A DNA stretch of 64,000 nt from Cupriavidus cauae (GTDB taxonomy: Bacteria > Pseudomonadota > Gammaproteobacteria > Burkholderiales > Burkholderiaceae). The translations under genes were made by a program, and so were the position numbers. The notes beneath the pieces were generated by a model. It saw nothing but the letters and a program-made list of their open reading frames with translations. It had not been told where the DNA came from and ran no database searches. Location: contig NZ_VWRN01000019.1 in the NCBI RefSeq assembly GCF_008632125.1, positions 62,001 through 126,000 on the forward strand, written 5' to 3'. Shown in pieces: positions 46,660 to 56,464 of the stretch (position 1 is the first letter of the stretch; each line of letters begins with the position of its first letter).

Positions 46660-46710
46660 GGGCGTGCCGACGGGGTGACCGGCTTCAGCGTGTGCCAGTG
46701 ACCGACGTCC

Positions 46711-46784
46711 GCGCGCGTCAGTGACGGCCTCCGCGCGCGTCAGTGGCTGGCCTCGGCGCGCGTCAGTGGCCGGCCTCGGCGCGG
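46711..46784. repeat. 22-23-bp tandem repeat, three copies
   Basis: The unit GCGCGCGTCAGTGGCCGGCCTC recurs at 46711-46732, 46733-46755 and 46756-46778, with GCTTCAGCGTG(C/T)GCC copies on either side (46682, 46862). It fills the gap between two convergent genes. Confidence 0.85.
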
Positions 46785-46863
46785 CAAGGGGGCGACCCAC
46801 AGCGCGCCCGTGGCCGCTACAGCGTGCGCCCGCGGCGAGTTTCGGCGCCCCCCTGGACCGGCT

Positions 46864-47259
46864 TCAGCGTGCGCCGCTCTCGCGCGGATCGGTGCTGGGC
46901 TCGCGCGCCTGATCGATTGCGGCACCGCCGCTGCCCTTGCGCTCGCGGCCCTTCAGCGGCGCCTGCGGCGGCGACGGCGCGGCGCCGGAGGCCTGCGTGC
47001 GTGGCGAAGGCTCGTCCTTGCCACCGGGCGCGCTGGGCATCGGATCGCCCAGCTTGCCCAGGCCGCCCGGATTCGAGCGGATCGCTTCACCTTCGCGGGT
47101 CGACGGCTGGGTCACCGCCTTGGGCTGGCGCGACATCTGGTTGCCGCTGCCGCGTTCGGATTCGGTCGGCACATTGGCCGGCTGCGCAGCGGCCGTGGTC
47201 GCCCACGCCGCGCCGAGCGCCAGCAACGCGGCGCAGACACCATGTCGATGGAACAGCAT
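46864..47259 (-). CDS. Small secreted Pro/Gly-rich protein, unknown
   Basis: A 131-residue protein with a clear signal peptide (VCAALLALGAAWATTAAAQ) and a mature part that is hydrophilic, rich in Pro, Gly, Ser and charged residues, so probably disordered. AAGGAGAG lies seven bases before the ATG, which supports it as a real gene. No family is recognised. Confidence 0.65.
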   Translation of the reverse strand: MLFHRHGVCAALLALGAAWATTAAAQPANVPTESERGSGNQMSRQPKAVTQPSTREGEAIRSNPGGLGKLGDPMPSAPGGKDEPSPRTQASGAAPSPPQAPLKGRERKGSGGAAIDQAREPSTDPRESGAR

Positions 47260-47329
47260 GATTTCTCTCCTTGTGGACCGGATATCGACCCTTGAAGCAC
47301 AACCCGGGCCAAGGAGAGGCGCGCCCGGA

Positions 47330-49445
47330 TCAGCCGAGCCGGACCGGCGGCTCGGTGGCGTGCACGGGTACCGTCGCCTGAGCGGTTACCGTTGCTCCGG
47401 CTTCCACGCCGGCGGGCCTGTCGAAGCCAAGCCAATGGCGAAGCCCTGGAGGCAGTTTACCCGCCATGTACAGCAAGAAGCCCGCGCGCCGCTCATATTC
47501 CAGCCGCATCGACGTCTTGCCCTCGACAAAGTCCTGGAACAGCTGCCGCAACGGCTTGAGCATCGCTTCGTCGCTGCGTAGGGTCATGCTTTCGATCAGT
47601 TTCCTCAGCGCCATTTCGTCGGCGGAAGACGCACAGCACCGCAGGCTGTCGATCATTGTCTTCCTGTCGTCGGCATAAACGTCGTCGAGACGAACCAGGG
47701 ATCGCAGCTCCAATGCCTGGAGCAGGGCTCGATCCATTCCAAACTCTGCCATCGCTTTCCACAGAGTGTCTCGGGTAACGGGCCGATCGCGATCGAGGAG
47801 TGCTTTCAGCAAGGCATCGATGGCAAGGAACTTGTTTTCCCGCATCTCGTCGATCGTGGCGTCACGTTGTGCATCGAGGAAGTGTTTGGCTTGCTCATGC
47901 GCCTGCATGTCGTTGTCGGCCAGCACATTGGTGTTATGGCGGTTCTTGTAGTTGCGGATAACGCTGGCGACAAGCCATACCGTGCCGCTCAGCAGCGCCA
48001 CGGCACCCACCACGATGCCGACCGGGGTACCAGTCCGAATACCGCCGCGGCCACGATCAAACCGGTACCGATCCCGATCGAGACGCCGCCATATGCCATG
48101 CGGAACTTGGCCCACCAGATCTTCAGCCGTTCGGCTGCCTCGATGGCCCCAAATGCCTTTTCGCGGTGGTGCATCATGACTTCGATCATGTCATTGGCGC
48201 GCTGAATATCGGCAAGTCTTGCCGATTCCGCGTGCTCGACCTCTTGTGCCGGTTCATGCTGTTGTGCGATGACTGGCACGGATGCCTTGGCGGAAGCAGC
48301 ATTGCGTGGCCGCTCCTGTGGAAGCGCACTCGCGATATCCGACACGCGCCGCTGGCGAGCGTGCGGGTCCTGCCAGTCCGATCCCCGGATTCGAGCCGCT
48401 TGGATGTCTTCCAGCCGGCGCGTGGCCTGATACCAGGCCAGTGCCCCCGCAGCGACATGCATGGTGCCCATCGCCACGCTAAACGCACCACCGGCGACAC
48501 CGGCTGCGGCGAGGTTCACTCCCGGAACACCGGCCTTCCCGAGGGTCGCCGCAACGCTGCACGCGGTCCCGCCCAACTGGATCACGACGTCGCGTGCGGT
48601 AGCCAGACCCAGCGCGTGAATGTTATCGGTGGCGTCGGCCAGTTCGTTGGCAGCCTGTTCGTACTGGATATAGTCTTTGAGATCCTTGACGAGCTCCAGG
48701 GCCCGCTCCTTGAGCTGCTCGACTACGTCCTGCAGGCCGGCTTCTGTATCGGCCAATTTTCTGGGCGGCTGGGTCGGATCCGATTCGTGCGCGATCTCTG
48801 GTAGAGGTTTGTTCTCATCGTCGACCGGCCAGTTCCGCAGCAGGGCCTCCAATTCACGTTGCCGGTCGAACAACCATGCGATCCGCTCTTTGTACTCATC
48901 ATCGCCGTGCACGAATCGCTCATGACCATTTGCACACTGGCGGATGTATTCTTTCAGCTCGCTTTTCTTGCGATCGGCCTTCCATGTCAGGTGAACAGTC
49001 CCAGCTGCTTCCAGAATAGCGAAGACGCCGCGACCAACCCCGCTTCGCTCGTCGCTGGCGCGTGAGAGGTAATGGACAGCGTATCCATCTTTCCGGTCGC
49101 AAAAGCGGTCACCTGGAGGATCGCGCGACCGGCCGTCGTCGAACCCCACGCGCCATATGTCAACTCGTTGAGTAAATGCCAACCTTTGGTTTTTTCCAGT
49201 TTGGCATGTGTCAAAAAAGGAGGCGGCCACCTTGGCGTTTCCATACTGCCTGCGGGAACCTCGCCGGGAGCTGCCTGGTTGGCCAACTGAGCAGTTCTTG
49301 GGAGGGACTTGTCTAGCTCTTCTGTCGAGCGCGTGGCGATGTCGGCCTCTGCAGGGCTCGGATCGCGATCTGCGATACCACCGACTGACTCGAGAATTTT
49401 TCCTTGATTCCCACAAACGACAGACCGAAAAGAGCCAATTGGCAT
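47330..49445 (-). pseudogene. Broken gene for a ~700-residue protein with hydrophobic hairpins (two frameshifts)
   Basis: Three minus-strand frames read on from one another. The N-terminal part starts at the ATG at 49445 (GGAGGAGACC before it) and stops near 48987. The middle part runs from about 49000 to 48030, and the C-terminal part from about 48040 to 47330. Continuity is shown by WKQLG/TVHLTW at the first junction and by VAAAVFGL/GTPVGIVVGAVAL at the second. Each needs one added base, at GGG near 49000 and GG near 48030. The product would be helical and coiled-coil-like (LKERALELVKDLKDYIQYEQ), with two long Gly/Ala-rich hydrophobic regions. No family is recognised; the composition differs from the neighbours. 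It could be a type III effector or translocator-like protein, or simply carry sequencing errors. Confidence 0.6.
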
Positions 49446-49558
49446 GGTCTCCTCCAGGGGTTGTTCCGTTCGTTATCGCCAGCGCCGCCTTGGCCCATAT
49501 GTCCCGGCGCACGGCAGATAAAAAATCTCATGCGGTTTGCCCGCGCTCGCTCGCCTGG

Positions 49559-50829
49559 CTACCACAGGACGGCCGGCAATGAGTCGGCGCGAGGCACCGG
49601 CTTACTCTTGGGCTCATAGGCACGCATGGGATCGATCGGCGGCACCGTACCCGGTAGGGGTTCGGGCGGGGCCAGATAGTCGAGTTCTTCTTCGCTGCAA
49701 GCAGCCATATAGGGATCCGATCCTCGTCCGCGCGTGTTGGATAACCGGTCGAGGAGGCTGATCAAGAGATCCGTCTCATGGCCAATCGAGAACTTGACGC
49801 GGAACTTGTGGGTAAGTTGGCTGAAGCCATGGCGCAGCGCACGCAATGCCACATAGTCCTCGTCACGGGGAACGGCGGACATTGATTTGTAAATCGATTC
49901 CCAACGCCGCACGGAGCCCGGCACATCGTTCGGACTGATTCTTTGCGCCAACTGCGCCAGAACGCGCAATCGGGCGAAGCGAATTTCCTCATTGGCTGGA
50001 TCCAGCTCGAGCGCCGTTTTGGTCAGCATGTCGAAGGACTTGCTGTCGGTATGGGGGATCCAACGTGCGAAGTAGCGCATCAATTCCAGTGCCCACAGAT
50101 CCGAGTGCCTCCGCGCGCGGTCGAGCACGTCGATGATCAGGTTTTGCCTGCCCTGGACCGACATTGACCGCGTCATGAAAATCACTGTTCGCATGGCCCA
50201 TTCGCGCGTGACCGGCTTCTGCGTTGCCACTGTATCGACCATCGAGAGGATCTGATCGGAGCGATCCATTCCGGCGATGCGTCGGGCAATGACATCGTCG
50301 TTTCGATACTGCGGCATCATCGACAAGGCCTTGAGGGCGAATGAAAGGCCTTGCATGTGGTGGCGAGTGTGGAACCTCCGATCTGGAGATACCGCTCATT
50401 TGGGGGAATCCGGACCAATACCTCACATAACAATTCGGACGGAAGATCGAGTACTGGAAACGGCGTGGCGGGTTTCGAAGGCAGTACCGGCCTGGGCTGC
50501 TGTTGGACCGGCGCATACATCTGATCATCCTCTCGCGGCGGCTTGTCCGGCCCGACGCGCAAATCGGAGCTGGCGCATCGCTTTAGCCGCTGCGACGGCG
50601 TATTGAGGCGGCCGAAGAAGGAGAGCACCGCATCCCATGCGCCGGTAATGCCTTCGCGCGGAGAGCGGGGGGCAGCGTCTTGCGTTCGGCGGTGATATTG
50701 AACGCAGGCCGCGCTTCCGCCAGCCTGAATTGCCATCGTTCCATGATGGCTCCGTGAATTGACGTCTGCTGTGGGCGGTGGTCTGGTATCGACGGCGGCG
50801 GACGAACAGGCATGAGTGGTGCCAGCCAT
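49559..50829 (-). pseudogene. Broken gene for a ~420-residue F-box-like protein (one frameshift)
   Basis: It starts at the ATG at 50829 (AGGAG upstream). The first frame ends at 50317 and the second covers 50356-49559. They join at CKAFHS/FALKALSMM if one base is restored near 50335. Around residues 125-160 the sequence LPSELLCEVLVRIPPNERY, then TLATTCKAFHS, fits the F-box pattern (LPxELL..IL..L, then C+.F). The rest looks like helical repeats (REWAMRTVIFMTRSM, DPANEEIRFARLRVLAQLAQ). F-box proteins in bacteria are usually secreted effectors acting in host ubiquitin pathways, e.g. Ralstonia GALA. That role is inference. Confidence 0.6.
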
Positions 50830-51272
50830 GATTGCTCCTGAGGAAGTGGGGATGGGACCGCCAGCGCTTGGCGGTGGTTAGCACCGATGGGGGGACGTGC
50901 TTGCCGGTGCTAACGCGGAAGTGTCGACGTCGAGGTTTTACTCAACTGTCGAATTCCGCCGCAACTTTTGCGATTTGAGGAACCAGGCCGGCGCGGACCT
51001 GGCGCGCCGATCGCCGACCGTTCGGGAATAGGTCAGGGAACGAACGGACGACGGTCGGGAACGATCCGGGAGGAAGGAACGACGACCCCATCGTCATCAC
51101 AGGGTCGTCGCTTTCGGGCAACAGGTGTGCGGCGGTGAGAGAGGCGCTTCGGGCGCAAATCCGCGCCCATGATTGACCGCGTTGCCCCTGCGCGCTACGG
51201 GGCGTTACGGAGCGCTCCTGAGCGTCGTGTGCCCCGATGCCGACCGATGCGGGCCGGGTCGACGCTGCCCGC
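50830..51272. other. Intergenic region between the F-box-like gene and opgD
   Basis: 443 bases with no supported gene. It holds repeats of GGGAACGA (51010-51080) and a 9-bp inverted repeat (51080-51088 with 51102-51110), on the minus strand followed by TTCCTTCC, a possible terminator of opgD. Confidence 0.6.
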
Positions 51273-52892
51273 TCAGACGTTCGTCCGGAACGGATGGTAC
51301 TGATACAGCCACGTCTCCGACAGAGGCTTGCCGTTCAGACGCAGGAACAGCCGCATGTCGACCGGCTCGTCGCCGTCGACGGTCAGGTCGAACTGCGCGC
51401 GCCAGTGGCCCGGCACGCCGTTGGGCACGGCCTCGGTGAAGATGTACGAGAACTTGCCGCGCGAGGCCCACAGCACGGCCTCGGGCTTGGTGCCGAAGGG
51501 CAGGCCTTCGAGCGGTGCGCCCTTGAACTCGACCATGAACTTGCGCACGCCCGGCGGGCGCGGCTGGCCGGGCTGGCCGCCGTTGCCCATGCGCGTGGCC
51601 ACGCAGCGGGCCAGCGGCGTGGGATAGGGTTCGTCCGCCAGCCAGTGCAGGCGGTAGCGCAGGCGATAGGCGTTGCCGGCCTTGGCCGGCGCCTTCGGCA
51701 CCCACATCGCGACGATGTTGTCGTGAATCTCGTCGTCGGTCGGGATCTCGATCAGCTGCACGGTGCCGGCGCCCCAGCCCTCGCGCGGCTCGACCCACAG
51801 GCTCGGCCGGCGCTCGTAGAAGACGCCGTCCTGGTAGTGGTCGAAATTGCGGTCGCGCTGCAGCAGGCCGAAGCCGCGCGGGTTGTCGTCGCCGAAGGCG
51901 GACGCGATGGTGCGCGGCGGATTGTTCAGCGGACGCCAGACGCGCTCGCCCGCGCCGGTCCACATCGCCAGCCCGTCGGAGTCGTGCACCTCGGGGCGCC
52001 AGTCGACGCCGGTGCGCTTGACCGACTCGGAATACCAGAACATCGAGGTCAGCGGTGCCAGGCCCAGGCGCCCGACGTCCTTGCGCAGGAACAGCGCGCA
52101 GTCGACGTCCATCACCACGCCCTTGGCGCGCTGCATCGTGAAGCGGTAGGCGCCGGTGACGCTGGGCCCGTCGAGCAGCGCGTGCACGGTGACGGTATCG
52201 CTGCCGTCGCGCGGCGCCTCGAAATAGAAATGAGTGAAGGAGGGGAATTCCTCGGGCTTGTCCGGCTGCGCGACATCGACCGCGATGCCGCGCGCCGACA
52301 GGCCGTACTGATAGAGCTCGCCGATCGCGCGGAAGTACGAGGCGCCAAGAAAGGCGACCCAGTCGTTCTTGCGCCAGTCGAGCTTCTTCTGGTCGCCGAG
52401 CCGGCTCTCCTGGAAGCGAAAGCCGGCGAAACCGCTGCCGCGCGGCAGCTTGCGCGCCGGGCTGTTGGCCGGCATGTCGAAATACGACTCGTCATAGACG
52501 ATCTCGCGGGCAGTGCCTCCCGAACTTGCACCGCCGGTCTCGACAAGATGCATCCGGACCGGCACGCGGAAGAAGGTGCCCAGGTGGAAGAAGGTCACCG
52601 GAAACTGGCCGGGACCGTCGGCAAAGAGCGCATCGTCGGTGCGATAGCGGATCTTGCCGTGTTCCTCGTAGTCGATGCGGGCCAGGATGTCGGCCGGCGG
52701 GGAGGGGGGCGCGACATACGGCCGGCCTGCCATGGTGCGGGCCAGTTCGACCAGGCCCTCGTGGGTGAAGGGTTGGCCCTTGGCCAGTTTGATGCGGCCG
52801 GCGGCCAGAGCGGAAGCGGGAATGCCCAGTGCGGCGAGCGCAGCAGTGGCGGCGGCGGAGACCAGCACGGTCCGTCGGTTCATTTTCGGCAT
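51273..52892 (-). CDS. opgD: Periplasmic glucan biosynthesis protein OpgD/MdoD
   Basis: A 539-residue periplasmic protein of the OpgG/OpgD family acting in osmoregulated periplasmic glucan backbone structure. A twin-arginine signal (MNRRTVLVSAAATAALA) is typical of OpgD rather than OpgG. Family segments include FFRVPVRMHLVE, YFRAIGELYQYGLSARGIAVD, LTSMFWYSES, HDSDGLAMWTG and RGFGLLQRDRNFDHYQD. The start could be 52892 or 52883; neither has a clear ribosome-binding site. No OpgH partner is in the window. Confidence 0.93.
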   Translation of the reverse strand: MPKMNRRTVLVSAAATAALAALGIPASALAAGRIKLAKGQPFTHEGLVELARTMAGRPYVAPPSPPADILARIDYEEHGKIRYRTDDALFADGPGQFPVTFFHLGTFFRVPVRMHLVETGGASSGGTAREIVYDESYFDMPANSPARKLPRGSGFAGFRFQESRLGDQKKLDWRKNDWVAFLGASYFRAIGELYQYGLSARGIAVDVAQPDKPEEFPSFTHFYFEAPRDGSDTVTVHALLDGPSVTGAYRFTMQRAKGVVMDVDCALFLRKDVGRLGLAPLTSMFWYSESVKRTGVDWRPEVHDSDGLAMWTGAGERVWRPLNNPPRTIASAFGDDNPRGFGLLQRDRNFDHYQDGVFYERRPSLWVEPREGWGAGTVQLIEIPTDDEIHDNIVAMWVPKAPAKAGNAYRLRYRLHWLADEPYPTPLARCVATRMGNGGQPGQPRPPGVRKFMVEFKGAPLEGLPFGTKPEAVLWASRGKFSYIFTEAVPNGVPGHWRAQFDLTVDGDEPVDMRLFLRLNGKPLSETWLYQYHPFRTNV

Positions 52893-53282
52893 GCGGTGAA
52901 TCGGCGTCTGGCGCCTTCAATGAAGTTGCAGAAAAGACGCCCGCTGGCGCAAAAAGTTCGACGGCTCCGTGGGGAGCCGGACGCCGCGGGCACGACAGAA
53001 CGCAGCATGGTACCGCATGGCCCCGGCGCACTCGGCACTTGAAGGCATGCGCTACGGACGCGGTCGAGACGTGACAAGGAGCAGACGAGACGCCGCTGAG
53101 ACCGGGGTGAGATCGGAATGAGACCTTGCCGGACGCTGGTTGGGGGCTGCCTGAACCCAGCTGGCACCTTCTGCGACCCTGCTCGGACTCGCCCCGCACG
53201 CAAATAGAGGTTGTGATTCCGCGCTTGTGAAATATAGTATGTGATATATCAATTCACCAAAAAAGCACGGGAGACAGCCATC
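52893..53282. promoter_or_regulatory. Divergent opgD / reductase intergenic region
   Basis: 390 bases without a gene. The only clear signal is an AT-rich island (53228-53258) with the palindrome TGATATATCA (53243-53252) inside GTGAA...TTCAC, a likely operator for the downstream reductase. Confidence 0.6.
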
Positions 53283-54257
53283 ATGAAGGTATGTATCTAC
53301 GGCGCCGGCGCCATCGGCGGCTACATCGGCGCGCAACTGGCCGGGGCGGGCGTCGACGTCAGCTTCGTCGCACGTGGGCCGCACCTGGCGGCGATGCAGG
53401 CGAACGGCGTCAAGCTGCTGATCGACGGCGAGGAGCGGGTGCAAAAGGTCCGCTGCACCTCGGACCCCCGCGAACTCGGCGAACAGGACTATGTGTTCAT
53501 CACGCTGAAGGCGCATTCGGTGCCAGGCGTGGTCGACCTGATGCAGCCGCTGCTGGGCCCGGATACCGCGATCGTCACCGGCGTCAACGGCATCCCCTAC
53601 TGGTATTTCTATCGGCACGGCGGCGAGCTGGCCGGCACCACGCTGCAGAGCGTCGATCCGGGCGGCCGGCAATGGAGCGGCTTCGGTCCCGAGCGCGCGA
53701 TCGGCTGCGTGCTCTATCCCGCGGCGGAAATCGCCGCGCCGGGCGTCATCCGGCACGTCTACGGCAAGAAATTCCCGCTCGGCGAACCTGACGGCACGCG
53801 CTCGGAACGGGTGCTGCGCCTCAGCGAGGCGATGATCGCCGCCGACCTGGAGGCGCCGGTGCGCGAGGACATCCGCAACGAGATCTGGCTCAAGCTGTGG
53901 GGCAATCTGTGCTTCAACCCGATCAGCGCGCTGACCCACGCCACGCTGGACGTCATCACGTCTGACCCGGGCACGCGCGCGCTGTCGAGGCAGATGATGC
54001 TCGAGGCCAAGTCGATCGCCGAACGCTTCGGCGTGCATTTCCGCGTCGATGTCGAGCGGCGGATCGACGGCGCGGGGGCCGTGGGGGCGCACAAGACCTC
54101 GATGCTGCAGGATCTGGAGGCGGGCAGGGCGATGGAAATCGACCCGCTGCTGACGGTGGTGCAGGAGATGGGCCGGCTGGTCGGCCAGCCGACGCCGATG
54201 ATCGACGCGGTGCTGTCGCTGATCAAGCAGCGCGAGCGGATGGCGCAGGCGGCGTGA
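53283..54257 (+). CDS. Ketopantoate reductase family oxidoreductase (PanE/ApbA-like)
   Basis: A 324-residue NAD(P)-dependent reductase with N-terminal Rossmann motif GAGAIGGYIGA (residues 7-17) and a C-terminal helical domain with EIWLKLWGNLCFNP, which holds the conserved lysine/asparagine region. Genuine PanE makes pantoate, but many paralogues in Burkholderiales act on other 2-oxo acids. Its position before a GntR regulator suggests a catabolic paralogue. GGGAGA precedes the ATG at 53283. Confidence 0.88.
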   Translation: MKVCIYGAGAIGGYIGAQLAGAGVDVSFVARGPHLAAMQANGVKLLIDGEERVQKVRCTSDPRELGEQDYVFITLKAHSVPGVVDLMQPLLGPDTAIVTGVNGIPYWYFYRHGGELAGTTLQSVDPGGRQWSGFGPERAIGCVLYPAAEIAAPGVIRHVYGKKFPLGEPDGTRSERVLRLSEAMIAADLEAPVREDIRNEIWLKLWGNLCFNPISALTHATLDVITSDPGTRALSRQMMLEAKSIAERFGVHFRVDVERRIDGAGAVGAHKTSMLQDLEAGRAMEIDPLLTVVQEMGRLVGQPTPMIDAVLSLIKQRERMAQAA

Positions 54258-54403
54258 GCGCGGCCGGGCCCGCCATGGCGGCCACCATGGCGCTGGCCGT
54301 GGTGACCGCCATGACGGTGACCATGGCCTGGGCGGCGCAGCGGGTCGGTTGCGCCGCCGCCACGCCTGGACGATGCCGCCAGATCGAAGTGGCGGTGCAC
54401 GCG

Positions 54404-54424
54404 TTCTGATATACCATATACAAA
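54404..54424. promoter_or_regulatory. AT-rich operator candidate before the GntR gene
   Basis: TGATATACCATATAC (54408-54422) contains ATAT-acc-ATAT dyad symmetry and shares TGATATA with the box before the reductase gene at 53243. It lies 20 bases before the start codon. Confidence 0.5.
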
Positions 54425-54442
54425 AATCGAAAGAGCGATCCC

Positions 54443-55195
54443 ATGTCCGTGCAACCCGCGCAACGTCAAGCCGAGATGTCTTCCGCCACTGCCTCAGATG
54501 CGCCTCCCCCGGGCCTGGCGCTGTCCCTGCAGCCGATCAACGCCGGCGCCAGCCTGCGCGACCAGGCCTACGCGATGCTGCGGCAGGCGATCGCCGATGC
54601 CGACATCTACCAGTCGCGCGAGGAGATCCGGCTCGACGAGCGCGTCCTGAGCGAAGCGCTGGGCGTCAGCCGCACGCCGATCCGCGAGGCGATGACGCTG
54701 CTGGAGCAGGAAGGCTTCCTGCGCACGGTGCCGCGCCGCGGCATCTACATCATGCGCAAGACCAAGCGCGAAATCGTAGAAATGATCCAGATGTGGGCCG
54801 CGCTGGAGAGCATGGCCGCGCGCCTGGCGACGCTGCATGCCACCGACGAGGAGATCTCGCGGCTGCGGCATATGTTCGACAACTTCCGCGATACCACGCC
54901 GGCCGAGCATATCGAGGAATACTCGGACGCCAATATCGCGTTCCATCAGGCGATCGTGCAGCTGTCGAAGTCGCAGATCATCATGGACACGATCAAGAAC
55001 ATCTTCATCCACGTCCGTGCGATCCGGAAGATGACGATCTCGCAGAGCGACCGCGCCGCGCGCTCGATCGTCGACCATCTGCGCATCATCGAGGCGCTGG
55101 AAAAACGCGATACCGAACTGGCCGAACGGCTGGTGCGCCAGCACTCGCTGGACCTGGCCGACTACGTCGAGAAGAACTGCGATTTTCTCGACTGA
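54443..55195 (+). CDS. GntR (FadR subfamily) transcriptional regulator
   Basis: A 250-residue regulator: winged helix (LRDQAYAMLRQAIADADIY..., LSEALGVSRTPIREAMTLLEQEGFLRTVPRRGIYI) and FCD domain (WAALESMAARLA, NIAFHQAIVQLSKS, DHLRIIEALEKRDTELAERLVRQH). It is downstream of the reductase gene; similar AT-rich boxes lie before each, which suggests it controls both. A terminator follows. Confidence 0.9.
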   Translation: MSVQPAQRQAEMSSATASDAPPPGLALSLQPINAGASLRDQAYAMLRQAIADADIYQSREEIRLDERVLSEALGVSRTPIREAMTLLEQEGFLRTVPRRGIYIMRKTKREIVEMIQMWAALESMAARLATLHATDEEISRLRHMFDNFRDTTPAEHIEEYSDANIAFHQAIVQLSKSQIIMDTIKNIFIHVRAIRKMTISQSDRAARSIVDHLRIIEALEKRDTELAERLVRQHSLDLADYVEKNCDFLD

Positions 55196-55227
55196 CGACA
55201 GTCCCGCGGCACGCGCCGCAAGCATCG

Positions 55228-55251
55228 AAGGCCGGTTCGCCGGCCTTTTTT
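55228..55251 (+). terminator. Rho-independent terminator of the GntR gene
   Basis: An 8-bp perfect stem AAGGCCGG / CCGGCCTT with TTCG loop, then TTTT. It is followed by three imperfect copies of CCCCGCCGCATCATGG up to 55325. Confidence 0.9.
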
Positions 55252-55332
55252 CATGTCCCCGCCCGAATCATGTCTCCGCGGCATGCTGGCCCCGCCGCAT
55301 CATGGCCCCGCCGCATCATGGCCGCACCAGCA

Positions 55333-56247
55333 TCACGCCCGCGCCTGCGTCTCCCGCACGAATTCCGAGGCCGACTCCAGCAGCCATTCCCGCAACCGCG
55401 ACATCGCGTCGCTGACCGGCTGCATTTCGGGATAGACGAGGTAGTACCCGCCCGATGACGGCATCGCCAGCGGCACCGGCATCACCAGCTCGCCTTCCTC
55501 CAGATAGCGCTCGACCAGGAAGCGCGGCACCAGCCCGATGCCCAGCTTCGCGCGCGCGGCGGCGATCACCATGCTGTGGTGGTCGTAGCGCGTGCCGCGC
55601 ATCGCATTGACGTCCTCGACGCCCGCGAGGCGCATCCATTGTTCCCACTCGAACTGGCGCGTCGACAGATGCAAAAGCTCCGCCCCGGCGATATCGGCCG
55701 GGCGGATGCGCTTGCGGCCGCCGAAGTAGTCGGGATGGCAGACCGGCACCGACTCCTCGGGAAACAGCGGATCGGCGCGAGCGCCGGGGTAGTGTGGCTC
55801 GCCGAAGTGGATGGCGGCGTCGAAATCCGTTCCGTCGAACAGGAACACGTCCGAGCGCGCGGTCAGGTTCAGCACCACCTGCGGATGGCGCGCGTAGAAG
55901 TCGGGCAGCCGCGGAATCAGCCATTCGACCGCCAGCGTCGGCAGGCAGGCGAGCTCGACGATGCCGCCGCTGCCCTCGTGCGCCATGATGTCCAGCGTAT
56001 CGCGCTGCAGCTTGCGCAGCGTTTCGCGGACCTGCCGGCTGTACAGCGTGCCGGCCGGCGTCAGCGTCAGCCGCTGGTTGACGCGATGGAACAGCTGCAC
56101 GCCGAGCTGGCTTTCCAGCGTGGCGATCTGCCGCGACACCGCGCTCTCGGTGACGTAGAGATCGGCCGCCGCGCGGCGCAGGTTCAGATGCGAGGCGGCG
56201 GCCTCGAAGGCGCGAAGACTGGACAGGCTGGGGACGCGAAAAGCCAT
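55333..56247 (-). CDS. LysR family regulator (GcvA-like)
   Basis: A 304-residue LysR protein beginning FRVPSLSSLRAFEAAASHLNLRRAAADLYVTESAVSRQIATLES, the GcvA-type helix-turn-helix. The effector domain has FDAAIHFGEPHYPG. It is divergent from the TctC-oxoadipate cassette and probably controls it. Confidence 0.92.
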   Translation of the reverse strand: MAFRVPSLSSLRAFEAAASHLNLRRAAADLYVTESAVSRQIATLESQLGVQLFHRVNQRLTLTPAGTLYSRQVRETLRKLQRDTLDIMAHEGSGGIVELACLPTLAVEWLIPRLPDFYARHPQVVLNLTARSDVFLFDGTDFDAAIHFGEPHYPGARADPLFPEESVPVCHPDYFGGRKRIRPADIAGAELLHLSTRQFEWEQWMRLAGVEDVNAMRGTRYDHHSMVIAAARAKLGIGLVPRFLVERYLEEGELVMPVPLAMPSSGGYYLVYPEMQPVSDAMSRLREWLLESASEFVRETQARA

Positions 56248-56401
56248 TGGCGCGATGGGGTGGAACGTGGTTGCGAAGTGGGCAGGACGTGGGCGGGGCG
56301 TAGGTGCGACGTGGCCCGCAAAGTTGATGCGTTTTTCTCATCAACCCCGGCAAATTTCTCGCTTGAGCACCGTTCGGGGATGAGAAAGAATCGGCGCCGT
56401 A

Positions 56402-56438
56402 GCAAATACCAAAGCCAATACCAACACCAATACCAACA
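56402..56438. repeat. 12-bp tandem repeat in the TctC leader
   Basis: CCAATACCAACA at 56415-56426 and 56427-56438 is perfect, with a degenerate copy before it. The ribosome-binding site CGGAGGAGA follows within 15 bases. Confidence 0.9.
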
Positions 56439-56464
56439 CAGCAAGAGCCCCCGGAGGAGACCGC

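Noticed and set aside
48020-48060. Programmed -1 frameshift
   Set aside because: No heptameric slippery site with downstream structure was seen, and two further breaks of the same kind occur close by, so base loss or sequence error is more likely.
47989-49512. A single 507-residue gene read from 49512
   Set aside because: Its first 160 residues are Arg/Ser-rich shadow sequence. The real N-terminus is in the frame starting at 49445, which has a strong ribosome-binding site.
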